Assembly (NCBI GenBank): GCA_036346375.1
Contig: CM070512.1
Coordinates: 35,572,466-35,636,465 of the forward strand
Reading direction: 5' to 3'
DNA from: Guadua angustifolia
Lineage: Eukaryota > Streptophyta > Magnoliopsida > Poales > Poaceae
Length of the DNA stretch: 64,000 nucleotides
Below, piece after piece: positions 1-9,631 of this stretch (position 1 is its first letter; every line of letters begins with the position of its first letter). The notes beneath the pieces are model-generated. The model saw only the letters and a program-made list of their open reading frames with translations. It was not told the origin of the DNA and searched no databases. The position numbers were made by a program, and so were the translations under genes.

Positions 1-758
1 CCAAGAACGAGCTCAATGATGAACTCAATATCCCGATCTGGTGGCATACCAGGCAAATCTTCTGAGAATACATCTGGGTATTCATTCACTATGGGCACAT
101 TTTTCAAAGATGTACCTTTTAGACGATTCAGGGTACTACCCCCCTTAGAGAAAAGATTAGATAGGAACTCCACTAATTCCTCAGACTAGTAAGGGATAGC
201 TCTACTAGCAAATCTATCTCGACCTTTGTACTTGGTTAACCAGTCCATTCCAAGGATTACTTCTATTCCCTTAGTATCCAATAATATTAAATTCGCTAGG
301 AACTTTACCCCTTTTATAATTATATCCATTTTTGGGCAAATAGCAGTTGTTCCTTTCAACTGATAAGAGGCATAAAGAACACTCTCATACTCATCACACT
401 GGGCCAAGAATAACTTCCTTTCAACTTCCTTAAGCCAATCTTCTGCTTCCAACGGATCAACAGATCCAGCAAACGTCGGGGTCTAGTCCTCATGAACTCT
501 CCAAACTTGGATCATGGGCTGAGTCATGCATACAACAGCAGGACCTGCTGAGGTGGGTTCAGAGCATTTTGAGCTAGGGCTTGCAAAATCTGAGGTTATA
601 TGGCCATCATTTGCTCTATGCTTGGTGGTTGAGCTGGCAGTGGGGGTGGCACTTGGTTCTTACTGCGCTGGAGACGGTAGCACTTGGTCATTCTCATTGT
701 ACTGCTGTTGTTCTAACGGCACTTCATCCTGGAATTGAACTCTGCCAGGGTTCTCCAT
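1..758 (-). pseudogene. Ty3/gypsy element E: gag fused to protease end and RT start (deleted)
   Basis: Minus-strand remnant of a Ty3/gypsy polyprotein. Gag would start at the Met at 758 (MENPGRVQF). The matrix-like motif TFAGSVDPLEAEDWLKEVE lies near 475-420. Around 350, just after YASYQLKGT, the reading frame passes directly into the last third of a retropepsin (IIIKGVKFLANLILL, then GMDWL). The rest of gag, the zinc knuckle and the protease catalytic Asp motif are therefore missing. In another frame, 1-110 reads PDVFSEDLPGMPPDRDIEF, the usual start of Ty3/gypsy reverse transcriptase; the window then ends. The 267-nt frame across the gag/protease junction (452-186) is open, so the deletion was in frame. 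Stops upstream (780-480) show decay. The family is clear from motifs; the lineage is less certain. Confidence 0.82.
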
Positions 759-1005
759 CTTGAAACCAACGACAGGTAAAGCACAAGGAAAGAGGGAAAA
801 GCAAAGATAAGAAATCGGGGCTAAACAACATCCACTAAGGCAAGAACAACAACCAAAGGAAAGAAACACCGACAAAGCTCTCGGTTAAAACAAAATAGTT
901 TTTATAAGATGGCTGTATCACAATTGCATAAAGCATGATACAGTCCATCACACTCTTTATTATACGTTCTAGTCGTGGACAAAAGTTGGACACTACTGAC
1001 CAAGA

Positions 1006-1724
1006 CTAACTACTCCCTTGACCTTCCTCGAAGACGTGAAGGGAAGGGTCCTCCTCACTCCTGCTGCGGGACGCACTAACATCCCAGGAAGGTTCGCGAC
1101 GCATAGACTTGTGCGCAGTCCTTCTTATCAATGGGCCACGGCGACGCTTGACCTGCGGGGCATCTGGGGTCAAACCCCGAGGCGAAAGCTCCTCTCCAAC
1201 AAGGACTGGTGACGGCGCTAAGTAAGGCACGTCCCGCACAGTGGTGGAAGTGGAACTGCCGCCAGCCGAGCTTCCTTGTCGATGGTTTTTTCCTTGTCGC
1301 AAGCTAACTCTCAGGCACATCCCAAGCTCACAAGAGATGTGAACATAGGCGCTATCTCGCGCCGGATGAACGAACCCATGCGCACAATTGACGGGTCAGA
1401 CTCCAACTCCAAGCTCCGGAACTGGTTGTGACTCCTTCCAACCTGATGTCGGGGAAAGAGCCGATACGGGGTGTCGTCCAGCTGAACACGATAACTCTCA
1501 CCCAAGAGTATGAGAGCCTCCCTAGCAGCATCTTGAAGCGCATCTCCAAACATCAGTCGTTCTGAGGTGAAGTAAAAGGGACGATCTTCTGCATTTGGGC
1601 TCCTGGCATAGACTAGCAACCTGACTTTCCACATGTCGTAGCCAATGCTGGGCACTGCGGTGCATCGATATTCAAGACGATGGGGAAATCCCAACTCCTG
1701 GAGCATCAAAGACAGCTTGCTCAC
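1006..1724 (-). CDS. Extra ORF between PBS and gag of element E (dsRBD-like pattern)
   Basis: Minus-strand reading frame of 137 aa (1724-1311) that continues after a one-base shift as a basic 104-aa frame (1320-1006). It lies between the PBS (1946-1960) and gag start (758) of element E, on the same strand. The first part contains LEYRCTAVPSIGYDMWKV, then ERLMFGDALQDAAREALIL, then LDDTPYRLFPRHQ. The spacing (P-x-Y, a central beta-rich stretch, then a C-terminal Ala-rich helix DAAREALILL) resembles a double-stranded-RNA-binding fold; that is my inference, not a known assignment. The second part is Ser/Arg-rich. It is neither gag nor pol. The frameshift near 1315 may be decay or a sequence error. 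Confidence 0.6.
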
Positions 1725-1945
1725 AAAACCTCCTCACCATGACCAAAGTGGTGAATAGAGCATCTACAAAATTTGAAACAAGACAAGATTTAGTAACGAG
1801 TTTTTGAATGAATGATGAGATAAGAGCATGATGCTAGGACAGAAAAGATAGAAGCGGAGAAACTTAAAATTTTATAAGTATATTTTTATAAAAATATTAA
1901 TCCTTAAGGCTTTGCCATTCAACTAAGTCACGCCCCATGATCAAC

Positions 1946-1960
1946 CTTGCTCGATACCAC
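1946..1960 (-). other. Primer-binding site of element E
   Basis: Read on the minus strand the site is TGGTATCGAGCAAGG, close to the initiator-Met tRNA complement TGGTATCAGAGC used by many plant LTR elements (one base missing). It sits next to a sequence matching the end of the neighbouring LTR and upstream of the extra ORF and gag, all on the minus strand. Confidence 0.65.
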
Positions 1961-1962
1961 CT

Positions 1963-3252
1963 GCGTGGGACCCCAGATTTATTATCTGAACCCCAGTGCA
2001 TATCCGCACTAGTCCTCGATCGATTGCTAGTACACACGCTGGAAGCAGTTGATAATCATAACCGTAACATTGTATTAAACGATAATAAATCAAGTAATCT
2101 TGATCATATGATCACTTATTACAATCGCAGTTAGAAGGCTGCAGCGATACTACACACACGGAAGACAACAAATAAAAGCCCAACTCATGCGCCACAGGCA
2201 AACAACCGAACGCACACCTACTCTTCAGCTCGCCTCCTCGGGGCCACAAGCTAAGAATTTTTCTCGATGGTATCCTCAAACAAATCAAGAGGTTAAATTG
2301 TAGCATGTGAGTACAAACGCATCCGCAAGTCCGGGAAATTATGACATGCGGGGCTTTCCAAAGAGAGCTTGATATGGTTCACTTTGCATAAAGCAAATTT
2401 TATTTAGCAATACATGTATAGTCTTTGTAAAGCGCTTTTATCAATTAATTGTAACATTTAATTTATTAATATTTGTAGCGATGGTTCTAACCACCATCAC
2501 TTAGTATACTGTGCTCTATCCGCACACTTTAAAAGATTGTGATAAACCATTCAATGACTCCATCCGAGAGTTCTAACCACTCCCGAATTCCCAAATCCAC
2601 AATTTTTAAAATTAAAAACCAAGTCTACCAGTATGAAAGCATTCTTTGCCTGCTCTTGACCGTGAGCACGGCTATTCGAATAGTTTATTTACTCTGTAGA
2701 GTTTGTACACTTTACCCACATGACATGATCAACCCTTGGTGCTATGCAATTAATACACTTCCTTTGGTATGTCGGCAGAGCGATCATGACAAGGCTTTAC
2801 AATGTAACAATTTAACCCGACTCGACCGCTAAGGTTTCACCACCGAAGGGTTCCATCCACCAGAAATAAGCCCCTCTGCGCCGTGTGGGAATAAACCACT
2901 CTGCCTCCATCCCAAGCACCCACAACCAACCATCCGGTGAGTCTAAGTTAAATTACTACAAATTAATCGGCCAGTGTCGCACTCCATTTCGACATGTGGT
3001 TGTACTGCTTTTGCTTAGAATGGACAATCATAAGCGCTCGGTCCTTAATCAACTCGAGCAAAGACTTGCACAAAAACCAAACGTTAGTGCTCCTTCCGCA
3101 TCCGCCCATCTGACCGATCCTCAAGTCAAAATCATTTTTATTTTCATTTTATTTTGCAAATACATTGCTACCATTTTTATAAATACGCCATAACAATTTC
3201 TAATTCATTTTTCCCAATAGGCATTTTAATCAACTTTGCACCTAAGCATTGA
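1963..3252 (-). mobile_element. Partial LTR of element E
   Basis: About 1.3 kb beside the PBS. It aligns by eye along its length, at roughly 60-70% identity, with the left part of the LTR at 3253-9082. Shared anchors are the GGGACCCC/GAGACCCC edge, CCTCGATC followed by GCTAG, the CATAACC/ACATT block, TTTGCATAAAG, and a block with ACTTTACCCACA and GATCAAC. On the minus strand this is the 3' end of an LTR. It stops where the second LTR starts, as if element D had inserted into it. The ORFs here (1937-2134, 2539-2832, 2885-3193) look non-coding. Confidence 0.6.
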
Positions 3253-6200
3253 TGTGAGACCCCGCTCGATGAACAGAACCTCCATGTGATTATTGTGCTA
3301 TTCCTCGATCAAGAGCTAGCACTCACATGTATACAACAATTGGAAATCACAACCATACATTAATCAATTAAGTAAACGAATATACAAATAATTATTACAA
3401 CTCGTAGAATAAATGGCGACAGAAGGAAGCAATAACCCGTAGTTTGCCCAACCGACCACACTGTAACCCACTGCATAAACTCAGATAGAACACGCTTCAA
3501 GGAAGAACCGCAACTCAGCGATTTAACAAACTTCGAAGCTTCGCTAGCAAGCCCCTACAATATATTACATAAGGGTGAGTACTTTACGACTCAAAGAAGA
3601 CTTGAGCAAATCCTACAATACATGCAGAGCCATTTCAAAGGAGGCTACTACAGCTTAATTTGCATAAAGTTTAATTTGCATTTGTAAATCAAGTTATTTG
3701 CAAACGAATTTAAAAGAGCATGTTTAATTGATAATAAATAGATACGGCAAGAAGTAATACTCACAAGTCCTCCATGACGTGAGCAACGAATCATTCACAT
3801 TCACGAATTCCACAACTGTCGGCCCTTCGACATAAAACATAGTTGCAAAACAAATAGAACCAAACCCATTTGAAAACAATAAAACATCTAACATTGGAAT
3901 GACTTCATCGAGTGCTCATGACCGCGAGCGTGGCTAATTAATTAGATTTAAACTCTGCAGAGGTGTACAACTTTACCCACAAGGAATGATCAACTTTTGC
4001 CCGACACACTTCCTTAGGTGTGACGTCAAGAAGACCATACATAGTCATTACATTACCTAGACATGGCTTTGACCAGCCTGTGACGTTAACCCCGCCAGAG
4101 AACTAGAAACACACACCAAGCCGTGGATCCACTTTCGCACACCCAACACAACGTTTCTAAACACGGCAGTATGCATAACCGTTGCATTAGCAAGTAGACC
4201 GACCGAATACCCCGCCAGGTAGACCTCGACCGAAAACCCGCGGCGTAGCTCCCGCCAATAATGTACAAAGCCATATCTAATTAACATAATAAGCTATGGC
4301 TAACCCATCCTCACCCTTGTGGTTGCACGGAAATCTTGGATCAATAGCGCCCCATTGTTTTGGTCCTTAATCCGACACTGGCTACACTCCACCCTACACT
4401 ACGCGTGCAAGCTCGTCACATAACCGCTATCGCCAATAATCGCCTCGATCAAAGCATAGTTTCATTTTGGGTTTTTAATCAAAGTACCCACAACCAATAA
4501 AGGACATTTTCAATGTTTTCGTGAAACAATTATCGGTTTGATCATGTACACCATTGATTCTAAAGCATGGCTAAGCATGAATAATATGAACGATATACCA
4601 AAATGACATTAGCAATGTCTATCCTCAATCTATGGTTATCACGGTTCACATGTTCATAATCATCAAAGGAGATTCACGAGACAACAGTATAACTACTAAT
4701 CCACAAAATAGCAATTTTACATAAAGTAATCGCAGATGCATAAAACAATTTGATGCACAAAAGGAATATAAAATATCGGGCTCAATATGGTCAAAGGATG
4801 CTTGCCTTGCTTAATTGACTAATATGACGAAGACGGGATTATGTTGATTTACTTACAATGACGGAAACAACAACGCCGGTTCTACACGCCGATCAACGGA
4901 AAATACAACAAAATACTAACTTCAATAAGGGCAAAAAAAAGTAGATAGAAAAACAAATAAAACTCTTTACAAGAAATAGGGATTGCTCTTTATGAATTTA
5001 TTAATCTTATTTTATGAAATCAAGATGCAAAGATTGTTTGGATTGATAGAATTAATCATTAGTTGCAAGGTTTATAGATTTTACTATTCATAACATGAGT
5101 TCTGCTAATACTTATTACTTACGGGTTTTGCTCTATTAGGATTCAGATTCAAAGCAAGACGAAATAAGAGTATTTTCTTAGATTGCTGTAGATTATATCC
5201 CAAAGATCATTTCTAGCCTATTCTTTACATTATTCGGATTTAGATGAGCTGCTTTGCGAGATATTGAAAACGCTTAAATGATCCCATTAGACTTTGAATG
5301 ATTAGTTCTTTATCTTTAATTGATTTCGCTTAGAATTAGCTTTACGCAAGTTAGATCTTCTGATTTAGGCTACTAATATCATTTCCATGATGTTTGAGAA
5401 GGTTCTGGTGATACAATTATCTAATATACAGATTTCTTCATTCTTACTGAATCATATTATAAGGTTCAGAAAACTCAACACATAGGGTTATTTGGCTATT
5501 AGGATTTGTATGCAAAACATAATGAAACATAGTTATTTCTTCATAATGAGATGATTTATACTTTGTATAACAATCCTAAGTTAATTCCATGAATTTTTAG
5601 GCTTTGACTGATACATTATATTCATTGTTTAAAATGCTAATATGGTATGGTTTACATTACAAGAAATCGAATTGAAAACGTGTAGTGAACAGTTATCACT
5701 TAAGGGTTTTGGGCTAATAAGAAGAATATGCAAATCTTGATAAAATGAGATTATCTTTTTATAACAGGGTAGTCTACACTTTAAAGAACACTACTAAACT
5801 AGTTACAAAAGTTTTAAGATTTGGATTAGATATTATATTCACTGACGAAAAAGCTCAAGTGACAACTAAAGCTATTGCTGCATCGAATCAATCCTTAAAG
5901 GTAAACATGACGAACTAATGATTAAGGGTTTTGGACCAACTCGATTTAGTAAAAGCATGCTGAAAATGAAATATTTTTTCTAGAATCGGTAGGTCAAACT
6001 TTGTAGAGCATTACAAAATAGGTTTAATAGATTTTAGCATTTGGACGAGTTATTTCATCTATTGTTGAAATAGCCTAAATGATCATAATACGAACGCTAA
6101 ATCAGCTAACTTCATTTTGAGTTTGCGACTACATTATACAAGATTTTTAATTCATTTTTTAGGCATTAGTAGGGAATAACCCATGGAGTGTTTTAAAGCT

Positions 6201-6571
6201 AGTTTTGCATTATTTTGACTTTAATCGCAATAGATTATCTGGTTACCTATTGTTACATTTGACATTTCTTTCTAATAAAAGAATTCAAGTCAAACTTTAT
6301 TCCAAATATTTTCACATATATATGCCCTCACTATTTTTAGGAACTTATCGCAAATTACATCATCATTTTGTGAGCCATTATGCTAGTATTTTCACTAATG
6401 GACAGATTAAGGTTTACTAGTGGTTATGAAGCAAATAATTTAAACATGGTTCACAATTTGAATATTTTCGTATATTTGAATACACCCGATCCTAAAATCT
6501 CATGAATATTGATTTCATCATTTTGTTACTTATTATGCACAAATTCTCATTAAAATCATATTAGCACCATA

Positions 6572-7233
6572 CACTACAAGCAGATGGGACTATCACAAGC
6601 TGTTCAAAACCATTTTAGAAGCGGTTTTAGAACCGCTAGGCAAATCATGTAGTGATACTCTGTTAAGATTACCAAGCGGTTTTATAACCGCCAGGTAGTT
6701 ACTTCAAAAGACAAATAATATTGTGAGGACTGGATTCAACCCACGACCTCCTCACTCCCTCCTCGTGACCCGCTGCCTCAACCATCTAACCAACCCACCC
6801 ATGCGTGCTCTCGATAAAGTAGGGCATGTATTCCTTTTATTATTTTAAAACTGGAAAGTACAGTTGGGGACACGAACCCTCTAGAGCCTGGTTCTAGAAG
6901 GGGTTCGTGTCCCCAACCGCTTCTAAAGCTAGGGTTAGAAGGGGTTCAGTGTCACGAACCCCTTCTAGAGCTCTAGAAGGGTTTGGGACACGTAACCGCT
7001 TCTAGAGCTTTGATTTTAGAAGGGGTTCAGATCCCGAACCCTTTCTAGAGCTCTAGTAGGGGTTCAGACACGAACCGCTTTAGAGCTAGGGTTTTAGAAG
7101 GGTTTGTGTCTAGAACCGCTTTAGAGACCCCATTCATCCGCTGCTCATGAACCGCTTTGTGGTGTGGGAGCAAGCTGCGACGTAACTAACCGCTTATAAT
7201 AGGCCATTTGTGAAGGTTGATTCAGTAGTAGTG
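6572..7233. mobile_element. Non-autonomous CACTA element
   Basis: Begins CACTACAAGCAG and ends GATTCAGTAGTAGTG, so both ends read CACTAC inward. It is flanked on both sides by ATA (6569-6571 and 7234-7236), the 3-bp duplication expected of CACTA transposons. Its 662 bp hold no transposase. The interior consists largely of repeats in both orientations of AGAAGGGGTTC, AACCGCTT and TCTAGAGC (6870-7110), plausible subterminal transposase-binding repeats, plus a tRNA-like stretch. It sits inside the LTR of element D and is younger than that LTR. Confidence 0.8.
6735..6815 (-). other. tRNA-like segment inside the CACTA element
   Basis: On the minus strand a TGGTTAGATGGTTGAGG stretch (box A-like) is followed about 40 nt later by GTGGGTTGAATCC, close to the box B consensus GGTTCGANTCC. 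No convincing acceptor stem can be paired, so this is a degenerate tRNA-derived or pol III-like sequence rather than a tRNA gene. Confidence 0.3.
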
Positions 7234-9082
7234 ATAATCAAAGGTTAATTTGAATAATAATCCTAGATTTCAAAAATTAAGTATTTTTACACATTTATAT
7301 TCTTCTTGATTTTAGATGATTTTATAAATTTTTCTTGCCTTATTTGGATTACAAATGCAGAAAATATTCACAAATGATACTAGCTCGGCTTTGCAAATGA
7401 CCAAATATTAGAGAATACGCTTAACTTGAGAGGCGCCTTTACCGCTTCATCGAGCTTTGCTTCACCGAGGGATGACGGGGACCCCTGCATGCAGAGACAA
7501 AGAGCAGAGGAGGGCTAGGCTCGCTGCGAAGGCACACTGGCGGTCTTCCTACGAAGGCGCACGCAAGACTGGGAGCATCAAGACATATGACTCTGGTGCA
7601 AACCGATTCGCCGGAGCAAAGCAGTGAAGCGCAATGAGGATGAGCGGCGTTGATGGCAACTCGTCGGAGAAGATGAACAGGGCGTTAGGGGTTGAATTGG
7701 TGACACATTAAGCATCAAGGGACAATAGTGGTTCTGCTGGTTGAGCGGGTGGAAACTCACCGAGAGTTCTACCACGGCACCGCCTTGGGAAGAAGGGCGC
7801 ACGGTGCGGGCGGGTTGCAGGTTTGAAGGATCAAATTGGGGCTTATACCGACCTGGGGTCAAGGATGCTCTAGCTCAAGGGGATTTGGGAATGGTTGGCT
7901 CTCTTGCTCTGATTTCTCTTCGCGCTTCAAGCTCAGAGCCTCTGGCTATGGCGAAAAATGGGACTTGTTTCATGCGCCTCAGGCTGGGAGAGGGAAGGAG
8001 AGGTGAGGGGAATGAGGGAGGGCCTCTTTGCGGTCACTAAGGAGCAGCTTATAGCCAAGGAGTGGAGGCGAGTGAGTGGGATTCGTGGCGGCAATCGCTG
8101 GCTGTGCAGAGCTTCGGGAGGGTCGCCTTCTTCAGTGGAACGAACGGGAGGAGGGCGATGAGTTTGGTAGCAAGGGTCCTGGGTCCATTGTCAGTGGCTG
8201 AGGAGTCTACCGCTGTGCCAACGGAATGGAGCAACAATGGTTGGCCCACATGGCAGCGACTGAGGGAAGGTAACAGGGTGTTTGTGGGTGAATTTCTCCC
8301 TCTCTCTGATTTTGTTGGTGGTCAACTAGAGGTATAAAGAATGGTGAAACTTTTCGACCGAGATCTTTGAATATATTTTGATGTCTGGTAAAATTTTCAG
8401 ATTAAAATGAGTTACTGAGAAATTACTAATATTCTTTCAATAATGTCCATTTGAATTTCTAGCCTCTGGCTTCGATTTTTATTTGAGATCAAATGAAGTC
8501 TATTATTTTTCAAATTTTGTTTTTCAAAAGGATTTGAGCTCAGAATTATTCTATAAAATTTTCATGTCAAAATATGGCTCCATTATTTTATAAAAATTCT
8601 GACATTATAGTTTCAGATTTTCGTGGTTTCTATTTTTGAAAACTTTTAAAAGTGTTATATCTCATGATCAGTTCCTAGAATTTTTACCAGAGGTATATAT
8701 TGCATTGAGGGTTTTATGATAAATTTTTCAGCTCCATTTGGGATTCCAATATTTTATGTAAATTCTGACAATACATTATTTTGATTAAAAAGTTGTCTTT
8801 TCATTTTGTCTCTTCATTTTCTTTACGCATAAAATTTCATTTGGTAGCTAAAATGATTTAATTGAATGATTAGGTTGTCATACCAATTTTCTAAATTTTT
8901 ACTTTTTACATTCTTACCTTTTCCTCTTTTTTCATTCTTTATTTCTATTTGTTGAATTTTTCATACAAAGAACAATTCCAAAGAAATCCAAATAAAATTC
9001 AATAATGCCAAGAAACTCAGAAATAAATATTTTCAAATTCAAAATATACATTTTTACTTTATTAAAATTTTGGGATGTTACA

Positions 9083-9631
9083 GATCTACCCCCCTTACAG
9101 AAATCTCGACCCCGAGATTTGGCGGGTCTAAGGAAAGAAATCGGGACATTCTTCTTTGAGGCGATCTTCGCGTTCCCACGTTGTTTCTTCTTCAGAATGA
9201 TTGCTCCATTGAATCTTGATCATCCTGTGGGATTTACTACGAGTGTGGCGCTCAGCTTCTTTTGAGATTCTAGTCGGATGCTTCCGATAAGTTAGTTCGG
9301 ATTATAGATCGATTTCATTTAGCTAGATGATCTTAGAAGGAAGACGAAAATATTTCCTTAATTATGATACACAGGAGACATTATGAACACTGGATAGCTG
9401 AGATGGCAACTTCAATTTATATGCCCTTTTTTCAAGGATACGGTATGGTCTAATATATCGGCGCCAAAGTTACCTCGATTTGGAAACGCGTACCACGAAT
9501 CATGTAAATTTTGAGGATCTAGACAGATTTGAATCTCTTCATCACAGGTGACTTGTTGTTCCGCTGGACACTTCGGCTCTCATTGTCCGCGTTTTATCGG
9601 ATCTTTTGTCTTATGATTCCAAGTTGACGCT
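9083..9631 (-). pseudogene. Ty3/gypsy element D: integrase C-terminal end and polypurine tract
   Basis: The minus strand, with several stops, reads the C-terminal end of a Ty3/gypsy polyprotein: KLKLPSQLSSVHNVSCVS near 9420-9360, then KIQWSNHSEEETTWERED near 9210-9150. These correspond to the conserved tail 'LP..L..VHDVFHVS' and 'V.W..H...EATWE'. An AAGGGGGGTAG polypurine tract (about 9088-9100) directly precedes the LTR start at 9082. Upstream (rightward) the coding sequence is cut off at 9631/9632 by LTR A, so A inserted into D. Confidence 0.8.

Larger units (their letters stand above)
3253..9082 (-). mobile_element. Long LTR of Ty3/gypsy element D
   Basis: On the minus strand it begins TGTAACATCCCAAAATTTT at 9082, right after a polypurine tract, and ends near 3253 (GGGGTCTCACA). 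Length is about 5.8 kb, or 5.2 kb without the CACTA insertion at 6572-7233. The left half is the diverged homologue of 1963-3252. The stretch 7430-8340 is GC-rich and has open frames on both strands; none resembles a known protein, and it is most like the GC-rich leader seen in the other long LTRs here. 8341-9060 is AT-rich with many ATTTT runs, the usual U3 texture. No gene is supported in this interval. Confidence 0.6.

Noticed and set aside
6735..6815. A functional tRNA gene
   Set aside because: Boxes A and B are only approximate, and no seven-base acceptor stem or proper anticodon arm can be drawn.
7578..8337. Protein-coding genes in the GC-rich part of LTR D
   Set aside because: Frames overlap on both strands, with no motifs, and lie inside an LTR.
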